From JBHJHP01 sp042219825 (GTDB taxonomy: Bacteria > Bacteroidota > Bacteroidia > Bacteroidales > UBA5342), in the NCBI RefSeq assembly GCF_042219825.1, contig NZ_JBHJHQ010000009.1, forward strand, positions 186,001-250,000: DNA of 64,000 nucleotides. The letters run 5' to 3'. Positions 24,393-32,753 of this stretch are shown here, piece after piece (the stretch's first letter is position 1; each line of letters opens with the position of its first letter). The position numbers were made by a program, and so were the translations under genes. The notes below the pieces were generated by a model that saw only the letters and a program-made list of their open reading frames with translations, was not told where the DNA came from and ran no database searches.

Positions 24393-26394
24393 CTCGTTCT
24401 TTAAAATCTTTGGGGTGAATACTTATTTTTCCCGGTTCTATCACAGATACACCTTTCATTTCCGTTACGGTACCGGGAACAATATCTTTAAACTCATCTT
24501 CAATTCCGGCTTCATTCATAATCTCCAGTGCCTCACCCGAAAACTCATCTTCCCTGAATGAATGGGTATCTTTAATTGTGTTGTTGGTTCCATTATCCAT
24601 AAACAGGTTATTCTTAACGTAATTTCCTGTGATGAAATTATCGTGACAGCGCTTCGTCCAGAAATGCAACCACAACTGTGTATAACTGGGATTATCTACC
24701 ACGTTTCTTGCAATGGTAAGATAAGCAGAGCCATCATCAGGATAGATACACCTTGGTCCGTTAAATATATAATTTTCTTCAACCTTAGTACCCGGTTGTT
24801 CTCCCAGCAAATATATGACACCACCATCGTCAAGCACCTGGTGGGTATTGCCAACCTTGTTATAGCATATGCTGTTGTTTTTGGCCACTTTGGAAGGTGG
24901 AATGTTCGCATTTCCCCACCACCATCCGCAGGTTATGGCGCCGTATGGCGTGCCCGATATGTCGTTGTGTTCTATCCTTGTATTGGCTACAAAAAATGAG
25001 GTAATGGCCTCTACCTGTCTGAAATCGAGACTAACATTGCGGATGTAGTTGTTAGAAACCAGGTTGTATTCACAAAGTCCTTCCACACCCTTTTTATATA
25101 GAGCACCATCTCCAATTTCGTAGTGTTGCGGGTGACCAATATTAACAGCATTCCCAAGAAGGTCGTTAAAAAAGTTCCCTTCAACAGTGCAGTGCTTTAC
25201 GTCGTTAACCAGATTTATAGCAATGGCTGAACTGATTCCCTGAAACCGATTCCGGATAAAGGAAATATTTGCTGCGTTCTCAATCTGAATGGCACCTGTC
25301 GGAACGTCGGTACTGTTGTATTTTGTTGGATGCCAGTTGCCATCAGGAATATATTTTACAGCCAACCCCAGACTCTGTATTCCGGCAAATCCATGAGAAC
25401 CTGCAACCTCCATTAATGGCCAGTGGTCATAAGAAAATACAATGCCTTTAAACTGAATATGGCTGACCCTTTTATCGGTTGAATTACCCTTTATGGTAAC
25501 CAAACCGTCCGACACTGGTGCTATAACTTCAGCACCATTAATATCTCCTTTATCGTAGTAGCAATAGAGCTGTTTGCTTTTTGTATTGAAATAAAATTCT
25601 CCCGGTGCGTCCAGCAATTCGTAAGCATTCCGAATCACAAAATCCTTTTCAAAATTTATATTTCCGGCCCAGGCCATAGAAGTGGCAATAGCTCCATAGG
25701 GTTGTTGGAATTTAACAATCGTAGTATCCCCGGATCTTTCCATATCTCTTACGCACAGTATTTTCTCCGTCCAGACATTAAACTGAACCAATTCAATATC
25801 TTCAGGATTTTTATACGGTACTACATCATCGGCACTGAATTTTATTCCGTCAATGGCTGAACCGGGTCCAAATGCCCAGGGTTCATTGCCCTTAATTTCA
25901 AATTTACCCCATTCTCCCATACCAGGCACAGGAATATCTGTTCCGGCCATGTGCATCCGTTTACCATCAATAAATAAGGTACGCAGTTTTTCATCCCTAT
26001 CCAGTTTAGCCCTGTAAATATGGTCTTTTACTTTTTGCCAGCCTTCTACCTTTACGCCGCCATTAATTCTGACGCAATAATCTTCTTCTGCCATAATAAT
26101 TGTCGGGGATGCTTCTGTTCCGGAATATTCGGGCTTGATTTCAAGCGGCTTTTCCAGACAGTAATCACCGGCTTTTAATATAATCTGTATTCCGTCTTTT
26201 ATGGTTTCAACATTTGATGTTCTGAGTTCCCGTGCTTTTTCCAACGCCGATGAGATAGATTTCAGCGGATCATTTTCATTCCCAGCACCAGTATCGCTTC
26301 CATTTGGCGACACCCAGATTTTCTGCGCCGAAGCCGAAAAAAAGAACAGCACTGCAAAACATAATGTGGCTAATTTGAAATGAAAGGTTTTCAT
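24379..26394 (-). CDS. Secreted right-handed beta-helix protein, candidate GH141-type enzyme
   Basis: About 671 residues with a signal peptide (LATLCFAVLFFFSASAQ). The start is taken at the Met before KTFHFK, the fourth codon of the longer frame that begins at 26403. The N-terminus KIWVSPNGSDTGAGNENDPLKSISSALEKARE is the usual opening of extracellular beta-helix enzymes. From about residue 300 on there are stacked helix coils (VSHIQFKGIVFSYDH, ISFIRNRFQGISS, CTVEGNFFNDLLGN, YNLVSNNYIRNVS, NTRIEHNDISGTPYGAI, NSICYNKVGNTHQVLDDGG). The fold is shared by lyases, GH28, GH120 and GH141. GH141 includes an RG-II alpha-L-fucosidase and is my leading guess, with low certainty. It lies between GH2 and the rhamnose mutarotase gene, all closely packed. 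Confidence 0.7.
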   Translation of the reverse strand: MKTFHFKLATLCFAVLFFFSASAQKIWVSPNGSDTGAGNENDPLKSISSALEKARELRTSNVETIKDGIQIILKAGDYCLEKPLEIKPEYSGTEASPTIIMAEEDYCVRINGGVKVEGWQKVKDHIYRAKLDRDEKLRTLFIDGKRMHMAGTDIPVPGMGEWGKFEIKGNEPWAFGPGSAIDGIKFSADDVVPYKNPEDIELVQFNVWTEKILCVRDMERSGDTTIVKFQQPYGAIATSMAWAGNINFEKDFVIRNAYELLDAPGEFYFNTKSKQLYCYYDKGDINGAEVIAPVSDGLVTIKGNSTDKRVSHIQFKGIVFSYDHWPLMEVAGSHGFAGIQSLGLAVKYIPDGNWHPTKYNSTDVPTGAIQIENAANISFIRNRFQGISSAIAINLVNDVKHCTVEGNFFNDLLGNAVNIGHPQHYEIGDGALYKKGVEGLCEYNLVSNNYIRNVSLDFRQVEAITSFFVANTRIEHNDISGTPYGAITCGWWWGNANIPPSKVAKNNSICYNKVGNTHQVLDDGGVIYLLGEQPGTKVEENYIFNGPRCIYPDDGSAYLTIARNVVDNPSYTQLWLHFWTKRCHDNFITGNYVKNNLFMDNGTNNTIKDTHSFREDEFSGEALEIMNEAGIEDEFKDIVPGTVTEMKGVSVIEPGKISIHPKDFKERDVFH

Positions 26395-26403
26395 GAAATA
26401 CAT

Positions 26404-29223
26404 TTACTGGTTAGACGAAAAATTAAAATACAGGATCATCTGCTGACTTCTGATTCGCCAGTCATCAAATGGTCCGTAATCAAAGAATTTATTCTTTTGT
26501 CCTGAAGGCCCCAGGTTTGACGGGGCATTTGTTTTAGTACCTATCGGTGGAATAGCCTGCATAAATGAGATATCACCTCCGGGGAATACCGGTGTCACCC
26601 TTTCTACAACCGGATCCGGATTAGCCGGTGTATATAACCTCAGGTAAACATCATCGGTAGAAGTTGCCACAGTAAACGACTGCTCCTTCGATTGAATTTC
26701 TGCCCAGTACATATTTGCGTGATAGCCTTTAAATTCGGGATACACAATGGGCTCAACCGATGTAATGGTATTATTATAATCCTTTTGCCAGACGCCAAAT
26801 TCCACACCCTGTGTCCGGTTTTTCCATACACGGTAAGGCCCGTTTCCCAGCCACTTAACACCTCTTACCAAATCTTCGGGATACGAAAAATTCACACCCA
26901 TCATATCGAAATGGACATCGTATTTTTCAGGCATATAATAAATATGCACCTTTGCCCAGCCATTCGGGTAAAAGGTCCAGGTAAACTGCTTTATGCGCGA
27001 TTCTTTTTCGTCAAAATTTACCTGTAAAAGGATACTATCCCGGAACGTTTCAACGGTAATATCCTTGAATACAGCTATTCCGGCGCTCAGTTCCGGCCCC
27101 TGGGTAAATGGCATGACACCTTTTTCGTTCTCCACTTTTTTAAGGAGACCATCCGCTTTACCAATAGTAAACTGAATATCAGCAGCATTAATCAAATAGG
27201 TATTACCGGTTTCTGTAAGTTTCAGATGATCCGATACAGGCGTTTTATTTATAAGTTTTTCAGCAACATCTGCAGCAATAACCAAGGGGTAATTCCATGT
27301 ATACAATGTTTTGCCTCGTGAGTCAGTTGCTGTAATCCCGAGCACATCAAATTCCTTCCAGTTTTCCGGAACAGGGATTTCGAGGGTGCCCTTCTCATTT
27401 GGCTCAAGATCAGGAGATGGAATGCTTCCCGAACGTTCTATGTGGGTATCCTTTCCTTTGGGGTCTGGCAAAGTCTCCAGTTTCCAGTTAAAGGTACATT
27501 TATTCAGGTTGGTGTAAAGATACCGGTTTTCAATGCCCATTTTTTTATTCCATAACGGTGTAATTTCCAATGGTTCCAACTGAACCGGCGACCATATCTC
27601 CTTAATGGCGTAATAACTGGCCTCTTTCTCAAGTTTAGGTCCCAGAATACCATCGGCACCGTGCTCTCCATCCGTATCATACACCTCACCTTCCTTATCG
27701 GTTCTCAGAATGCCCTGGTCGAATAGATCCCAGAGAAATCCTCCTGCGGCTTTTGGCTTTTTCCATATATATTCCCAAAAATCGTACAATCCGGCACCGT
27801 GTCCGCCATCATACAGGCCATGCAGGAATTCAGTTGGAAAGGTGATCAGTCGTCCGTTCCAGTACGTATCAGCGCCGTAGTCGTATCCGCGGTAGTGTTG
27901 CGTGGCTATGCCATTGTGTTCCATCCAGGGATAAATCACCAGTCTCTTTTGTATATCATATCTGGCAAACAAAGCATCAAAAGAAGGATTGTGGCCACCC
28001 TCGTTGCCATTGTCCCACATCACAATGGAAGGATGATTCACATCATGCACGACCATTTCTTTCAGCAGTTTGGCCCCGACTTCATTATCGTAGGCCGCGT
28101 GCCATCCTGCAATTTCATCCAGCACAAAAAGCCCCAGGGAATCACACACATCAAGAAAATGACCATCCGGTGGATAGTGCGACATCCGGACTGCGTTCAT
28201 GTTCATGGATTTCATCAGTTCCACATCTTCAATACTAATAGCTTTACCGGATGCTCTCCCGTATTGTGAGCGAAACGTATGCCGGTTCACACCCTTAAAT
28301 TTCACTTGAACTCCATTCACATAAATCCCGTCTCTTGGCCGGATGTCTATAGTCCGGAAACCGAACCGGGTCATCATCTCATGAATGGTTTTTCCATTGG
28401 ATTTCAGTTCAATTTTCAGGTTATACAAATTTGGATCTTCCGGATTCCAGAGTTTAATGTCGTTTAAAAGAGTATTCAGTTGAACCTTATTAATCCCTTT
28501 GGTTAGTTCTGAAGAAAAAGGCTCTCCCACCGCATTGCCATCGAGCGTATAAACACTGGCTGAAATTTTATCAGCCTTTGTTACATTATTCAGAAAAACA
28601 TCTGCTTTTAGAACTCCATCCGCTTGGGCATCTATCGCAACGCGTTCAATGTTTTGCAGTGGCTTAGCTTCAAGGTATACTGGCCTAAAAATGCCGCCGA
28701 AAATCCAGTAGTCTCCCTTGCGTTCAGCTTTATTTACGGATTCATTGGCAGATTGTTTTGACACCTTAACTTCAAGCAAATTCTCCTGTCCATACTTCAA
28801 CAATTTACTGATGTTATAGCGAAATGCGTAATATGCACCCTGATGCACCGGTCCGGCTGATTTGCCGTTAATCTTAACTTCCGTATCCGTCATGGAACCT
28901 TCAAAAACAATCTCTACCTGCTTTTTCTTCCAGTCCGCCGGTACAGTGAATGTGTATTTATACAGTCCCTTCTCCGAACTTTGGACTTTATCTCTGCCAT
29001 AATTATAGTTCCCAAATCCCTGCTGCTCCCAGTTCGACGGCACCGGAATAGTTGTCCATTCCCCTGAATTCTGTCCTTCGGTGCAAAAAAACTGCCAGTC
29101 CACTGTATTATCAACACCTGTTCCGGACAGGTACTTCTGCTCTGTTTCCTGCGCTACTGAGTTTATCAGAATGCATAAAAGGAAAATGTGAGTCAACAGT
29201 ATTGGCTTTTTTACACGCATCAT
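26404..29223 (-). CDS. GH2 beta-galactosidase-like enzyme, secreted
   Basis: The start is taken at the Met-Met before RVKKPILLTH, which opens a signal peptide ending NSVAQ; an in-frame ATG 36 bp upstream would add residues before it. Domains in order: jelly-roll sugar-binding (about 40-185, IPVPSNWEQQGFGNYNYG), immunoglobulin-like (about 190-300), GH2 TIM barrel (about 305-590) and C-terminal sandwiches. The acid/base Glu is in MWDNGNEGGHNPS, and the nucleophile is probably the Glu of FPTEFLHGLYDGG. KGVNRHTFRSQYGR and MNMNAVRMSHYPPDG are the classic GH2 barrel motifs. A beta-galactosidase or a uronidase acting on pectin side chains is likely. The end is directly followed by the beta-helix gene. 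Confidence 0.88.
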   Translation of the reverse strand: MMRVKKPILLTHIFLLCILINSVAQETEQKYLSGTGVDNTVDWQFFCTEGQNSGEWTTIPVPSNWEQQGFGNYNYGRDKVQSSEKGLYKYTFTVPADWKKKQVEIVFEGSMTDTEVKINGKSAGPVHQGAYYAFRYNISKLLKYGQENLLEVKVSKQSANESVNKAERKGDYWIFGGIFRPVYLEAKPLQNIERVAIDAQADGVLKADVFLNNVTKADKISASVYTLDGNAVGEPFSSELTKGINKVQLNTLLNDIKLWNPEDPNLYNLKIELKSNGKTIHEMMTRFGFRTIDIRPRDGIYVNGVQVKFKGVNRHTFRSQYGRASGKAISIEDVELMKSMNMNAVRMSHYPPDGHFLDVCDSLGLFVLDEIAGWHAAYDNEVGAKLLKEMVVHDVNHPSIVMWDNGNEGGHNPSFDALFARYDIQKRLVIYPWMEHNGIATQHYRGYDYGADTYWNGRLITFPTEFLHGLYDGGHGAGLYDFWEYIWKKPKAAGGFLWDLFDQGILRTDKEGEVYDTDGEHGADGILGPKLEKEASYYAIKEIWSPVQLEPLEITPLWNKKMGIENRYLYTNLNKCTFNWKLETLPDPKGKDTHIERSGSIPSPDLEPNEKGTLEIPVPENWKEFDVLGITATDSRGKTLYTWNYPLVIAADVAEKLINKTPVSDHLKLTETGNTYLINAADIQFTIGKADGLLKKVENEKGVMPFTQGPELSAGIAVFKDITVETFRDSILLQVNFDEKESRIKQFTWTFYPNGWAKVHIYYMPEKYDVHFDMMGVNFSYPEDLVRGVKWLGNGPYRVWKNRTQGVEFGVWQKDYNNTITSVEPIVYPEFKGYHANMYWAEIQSKEQSFTVATSTDDVYLRLYTPANPDPVVERVTPVFPGGDISFMQAIPPIGTKTNAPSNLGPSGQKNKFFDYGPFDDWRIRSQQMILYFNFSSNQ

Positions 29224-29271
29224 TTTATAATATTTTACAGCTTTTATAAATCTCCCCACTCACCCTTCTTT

Positions 29272-29355
29272 TCCCTGAAGGGATCTGCCCACGCAACTTC
29301 CTCTTTCCGCGTGTCGCCTAAGCTATAGCGGAGGAACAAGAGGACTTCGGGTAAA
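29272..29355. repeat. TCCCTGAAGGGA-type intergenic repeat
   Basis: The gap between the alpha/beta-hydrolase and GH2 genes contains TCCCTGAAGGGA (29272-29283) and GCTATAGCGGAGGAACAAGAGG, related in wording to the blocks near 5180 and 12630-12690 (CTATAGCTACGCAAGGAC). It looks like a member of the same dispersed Bacteroidota repeat family. No coding content is seen. Confidence 0.5.
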
Positions 29356-29365
29356 ATAACGATAT

Positions 29366-30775
29366 TTATTTTTCACTCTTTTCATGAGAACCTAAAACCT
29401 CATTTGCCACATTCTCCAGTACGTCAAAGCTTTTCAGTGCGTCATGCGGTAACTTTTCGACCTCATTATCAAAAACATACAACTCCTTCTCATCTTCTAC
29501 CACAACACCGGATTCATCAAAACTACCATCTGCATTCTTCACCTTCGAAGTATCCAGGTTAAGATGCTTTGCCATAAAACTGTACATGGCCAGACGTTTT
29601 GAAATGCCATAATCATGACCTTCATCCGGCAGGTGCACGTTCTTCACATTATCCGTTTTGCCATAAAATCCATAAATCCTCTGAACGAAAGGATATTCAA
29701 ATTCCGGTACATGGTTCGACCAGTCACCTCCATCGCTAATGATAAGCATGGGCTTCGGTGCAAACATAGCAGCCATCTCCACATTATTGGTTCCGCCTCC
29801 GCACAGATGAACCGGTTGTCCGCTTTCACAGGGACAGCCACCGTAGAAATAACAGGAGAGCATCACTACCGGGACACTCACCGTAAACCGGTCATCAATG
29901 GCGCCCATCAGCATGGTGTGGCTGCCTCCTCCGGATCCACCGGTAATACCTACCCTGGTTGGATCAGCTTCTTTCATAGACAACAAATAATCCAGAATTC
30001 TCAAGCTGTTGAGCACCTGCATGGTTTGCGCCAGACTGCGCCGATGGCTTTCATCGCCATATTGCAACGCACTTTCTCCCCAGGCAAACAGATCGTAAGT
30101 CGCTACAATTGCGCCCATCTGTGCCAGCATCGCGGCCCTGGTTTGCATATCCTTATTATATCGACCTTTTGAAAAATGTCCATTGGGACTTAATATCAAC
30201 GGAACTTTTCCCGATATTTTCACAGGCTTATATATGGATCCCATAACATAAGCGCCCGGCAAAACTTCCAGTGCAAAATTCTCCACGCGATAGTTCTTAT
30301 ATTTTCGCTTGTTGACGATTACCGGCTTTGAATCCGGCCAATCCGGTTTGTGCGATATTCTTAAGGCTTCCAGGAAACACTGCCGCAATTCAGCTTTTCG
30401 GGTTTCCCATTCATCCTTGTTGTCATACAATTTTTTCAGGTAGTCCAGCTTTTCAACACCATCCTCCAGGCTGGTCCTGTAATATTTATAATCGGTGATC
30501 CGGTATAAACTATCGTTTTGTTTCTCAAAGGTCAGATCAAACGGAGAAAGCACCCGTATTAAAGTTTCTTCAAGAGAAGGACGAAACCGCCATTCTGCAT
30601 AGGTGAGTGTTTTGCCTTTTACCTTACTTCCTGCATAACTCAGTTCAACATGGTATTGTTTGGAAATCTCCTGTAAAACACGGTCAAGGGATTCTGCATA
30701 TCTGGAATCAGAATTCTGAGCCGCTGCCGTAAGCAATACAACTAAAAATGCAAGTATAGATGCTAAATTTTTCAT
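29366..30775 (-). CDS. Alpha/beta-hydrolase (candidate carbohydrate esterase) with N-terminal STN domain
   Basis: The start is set at the Met of MKNLASILAFLVV (30775), which opens a signal peptide and gives a 7-bp gap after the sialidase-like gene; the longer frame would overlap it. Residues about 25-90 match the secretin/TonB short N-terminal (STN) domain: LDRVLQEISKQYHVELSY, then LEETLIRVLSPFDLTF. The rest is an alpha/beta hydrolase with nucleophile elbow GITGGSGGGSHT, MLIISDGGDW (candidate acid) and LPDEGHDYGISK (His). Similar enzymes remove acetyl or other esters from plant glycans. STN domains normally belong to TonB-dependent transducers, so this pairing is odd. Periplasmic location is expected. 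Confidence 0.78.
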   Translation of the reverse strand: MKNLASILAFLVVLLTAAAQNSDSRYAESLDRVLQEISKQYHVELSYAGSKVKGKTLTYAEWRFRPSLEETLIRVLSPFDLTFEKQNDSLYRITDYKYYRTSLEDGVEKLDYLKKLYDNKDEWETRKAELRQCFLEALRISHKPDWPDSKPVIVNKRKYKNYRVENFALEVLPGAYVMGSIYKPVKISGKVPLILSPNGHFSKGRYNKDMQTRAAMLAQMGAIVATYDLFAWGESALQYGDESHRRSLAQTMQVLNSLRILDYLLSMKEADPTRVGITGGSGGGSHTMLMGAIDDRFTVSVPVVMLSCYFYGGCPCESGQPVHLCGGGTNNVEMAAMFAPKPMLIISDGGDWSNHVPEFEYPFVQRIYGFYGKTDNVKNVHLPDEGHDYGISKRLAMYSFMAKHLNLDTSKVKNADGSFDESGVVVEDEKELYVFDNEVEKLPHDALKSFDVLENVANEVLGSHEKSEK

Positions 30776-30782
30776 GCTTCGT

Positions 30783-31868
30783 TTATTTCTCAGGCCATTT
30801 TTCATCCACAATTTTTGACAGTTTCAGTTTATCCGGATCCACTACCACATGTTTCATCTTTTCCCGTCGCCATGTATAAATGATGTGTACGAGTCCGTCT
30901 GAAGTCTGGATCACCGCCGGATACGAATACTGACTTATCTCTGAATCCTCAAGCACCAGTGCGGCATACCAGGTTTTTCCGTCTTTGGAGAGAGCCACAT
31001 TCAAGGGCGTACGATGCCCTTTTGAAGCATTGATTGGCGTTGCAACATGATTGTATACTACCAGTTGTCGTCCATCAGCCAGTGTTACTGCATCGGTACC
31101 CGAATTATTATTTGGCAAACCTGAAGGCTGCGTCAACGACCATGTTTTCCCGTTATCATCTGACCACGACGTGACAAGTACCGCATTTTTGCTGCGACAA
31201 AGAATCTGCAACCGGCCATCCGGGTATGTCAGAACACTTGGCTGAATAATACTGTGCACCTTATAATTATTGATGGCATCGGTCTTATCCCAGGTTTTTC
31301 CCCAGTCCTTTGTAAATTCGAAATGAACATTCCAGCCATTTCCTTCTGTACTGGAGGGACATATCAGGGTTCCGTCTTCCAGCAATACCGGCTTGTTTTT
31401 TACCGGACCGATATAACCATCCGGTAATTTCTGAGACTTACTCCAGGTTTCACCGTTATCAGAAGAGCGTTTCATAACACCCCACCACTCCGATGGTTTA
31501 GGCCCCACTTTGTAAAACAACAACAAATCACCGCCAGGCACCTGATACAATACAGGATTCCAGGTTGGGTAGCGCAAGGTATCGTTGATGACACCATTAG
31601 CCACCTCCACGGATTTGCTCCATTTTCCATTCTTAAATTTGCTGAACCGAATGGTAACATCAGGATGCCGTTCGTATGTACCACCAAACCAGGCTGCAAC
31701 CAGACCATCCGGTGTTTCGGCCAACGTACCGGCATGACAGGACGGATAAACATCCTTCTCGTATAAAAACTGTGCATCCACGATGCCTTTCTTCCACCTT
31801 CCTTCCCTGGCCTGTAAACTCAAGCCCATTATTGTTAGTAAAGCCAGTGTTAGTATTTTTCTGCTCAT
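30783..31868 (-). CDS. Sialidase-like (BNR/Asp-box) six-bladed propeller enzyme
   Basis: A signal peptide (LTLALLTIMGLSLQA) is followed by a propeller with several Asp boxes: SSDNGETWSK, TKDWGKTWDK and SDDNGKTWSL. VYPSCHAGTLAETPDGLVAAWFGGTYE fits blade one of BNR-type exo-hydrolases, and the later LICPSSTEGNGWNVHFEF and YSYPAVIQTSDGLVHI carry the Glu and Tyr typical of this superfamily. True sialic-acid hydrolysis is unlikely in a plant-glycan locus. RG-II contains two ulosonic-type acids (Kdo and Dha), and a hydrolase for one of these is the more natural reading. It is 7 bp upstream of the esterase gene. Confidence 0.8.
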   Translation of the reverse strand: MSRKILTLALLTIMGLSLQAREGRWKKGIVDAQFLYEKDVYPSCHAGTLAETPDGLVAAWFGGTYERHPDVTIRFSKFKNGKWSKSVEVANGVINDTLRYPTWNPVLYQVPGGDLLLFYKVGPKPSEWWGVMKRSSDNGETWSKSQKLPDGYIGPVKNKPVLLEDGTLICPSSTEGNGWNVHFEFTKDWGKTWDKTDAINNYKVHSIIQPSVLTYPDGRLQILCRSKNAVLVTSWSDDNGKTWSLTQPSGLPNNNSGTDAVTLADGRQLVVYNHVATPINASKGHRTPLNVALSKDGKTWYAALVLEDSEISQYSYPAVIQTSDGLVHIIYTWRREKMKHVVVDPDKLKLSKIVDEKWPEK

Positions 31869-32017
31869 ACAAATAATTTTAAATCCTCTGTACAGACGCC
31901 TGCTAGGTCAGCACACCTCCTTAATACTATGTTATATCCCGAAGAAACGGGACTATTCAGTAACCAAAAGGCACTTGCTACTGTTATTATTTGATCATTT
32001 CAAATTTAAATCCTCCG

Positions 32018-32035
32018 TCCCGATTAATATCGGGA
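32018..32035. repeat. TCCCGAT-TAAT-ATCGGGA hairpin
   Basis: A perfect 7-bp stem with a TAAT loop in the 222-bp gap between the DUF3826 gene and the sialidase-like gene. The stem is the same as in the repeats at 20679-20775. The phrase AATCCTCCGTCC in front of it recurs at 60578-60588, so it belongs to the same dispersed family. The rest of the gap shows nothing recognisable. Confidence 0.5.
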
Positions 32036-32090
32036 CCAGCTTCTTACAAAGTAGGACGTATCATATGTCTTGCGTCTTACATCTTATATT

Positions 32091-32735
32091 TTACTGCTGC
32101 TTCTTTTTCTCTTCCCTTATTCTCTTCACGAAAGCCTTATACAATGCGCGCCAGTCACGACCATTGCTGATCAGATACTGCTCACATTTGGTTTTATAAA
32201 TCTCGAACACGGCAGAGATCTCTTTCATGTTTTTATAATCCACTGCCATTTCGCGGGCTTCCTTAAGATAGCTCAGCAATTTGGCTGCTTCTTCCTCGGT
32301 GAGATCCGGAACAATAGCACGATAGCCTTTCATAGTAAATGCCACTTTACCAACGGTATACTTATCCAGAATAGCCTCAACCTGTTCCTCAGTCAGATCT
32401 TTACGCAAACCATTCATCAGATCTTCATGATATGACGAAGGCTGCGCTGAATCGGCTATCATTTGCCTGTCCTGATCAGTCAGTTTATCACCGGTTCGGG
32501 GATTGACACCAGCCGGAACCGTAGAAAACGGATGTTCGTTATGCCAGGTTCGGATTGCTGTCAGATGATCAGCCACAACTTTTATAACCCGGTCTTCTTT
32601 GGCTTTATCATTCAGTTCAAGTGACTGAACCCACTCTGTTGCCTTTTTTTCCTGGTCTGTCTGACCTTTTGTATTAAAACTCAAAATCAAAAATAATCCC
32701 ATAAAAAAAATCACTCTTAAACGTGTACTTTTCAT
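32091..32735 (-). CDS. DUF3826-like secreted protein (second copy)
   Basis: A 214-residue protein with a signal peptide (RVIFFMGLFLILSFNTKGQ) and a helical body. KDLTEEQVEAILDKYTVGKVAFTMKGYRAIVPDLTEEEAAKLLSYLKEAREMAVD parallels the corresponding stretch of the copy at 11777-12445 over its whole length, while the rest has diverged. DUF3826 has no known activity. The two copies lie at the edges of two different operons, one at the corrinoid module and one at the GH143/142-like gene. Here it follows the 1114-aa hydrolase by 18 bp, so it is probably translated from the same message. A periplasmic accessory role is all that can be suggested. Confidence 0.75.
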   Translation of the reverse strand: MKSTRLRVIFFMGLFLILSFNTKGQTDQEKKATEWVQSLELNDKAKEDRVIKVVADHLTAIRTWHNEHPFSTVPAGVNPRTGDKLTDQDRQMIADSAQPSSYHEDLMNGLRKDLTEEQVEAILDKYTVGKVAFTMKGYRAIVPDLTEEEAAKLLSYLKEAREMAVDYKNMKEISAVFEIYKTKCEQYLISNGRDWRALYKAFVKRIREEKKKQQ

Positions 32736-32753
32736 TTCGTTTATATTTTAGAA

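Noticed and set aside
30783..31868. True sialidase acting on sialic acids
   Set aside because: Asp boxes show only the fold; no other sialic-acid gene is present and the locus is of plant-glycan type.
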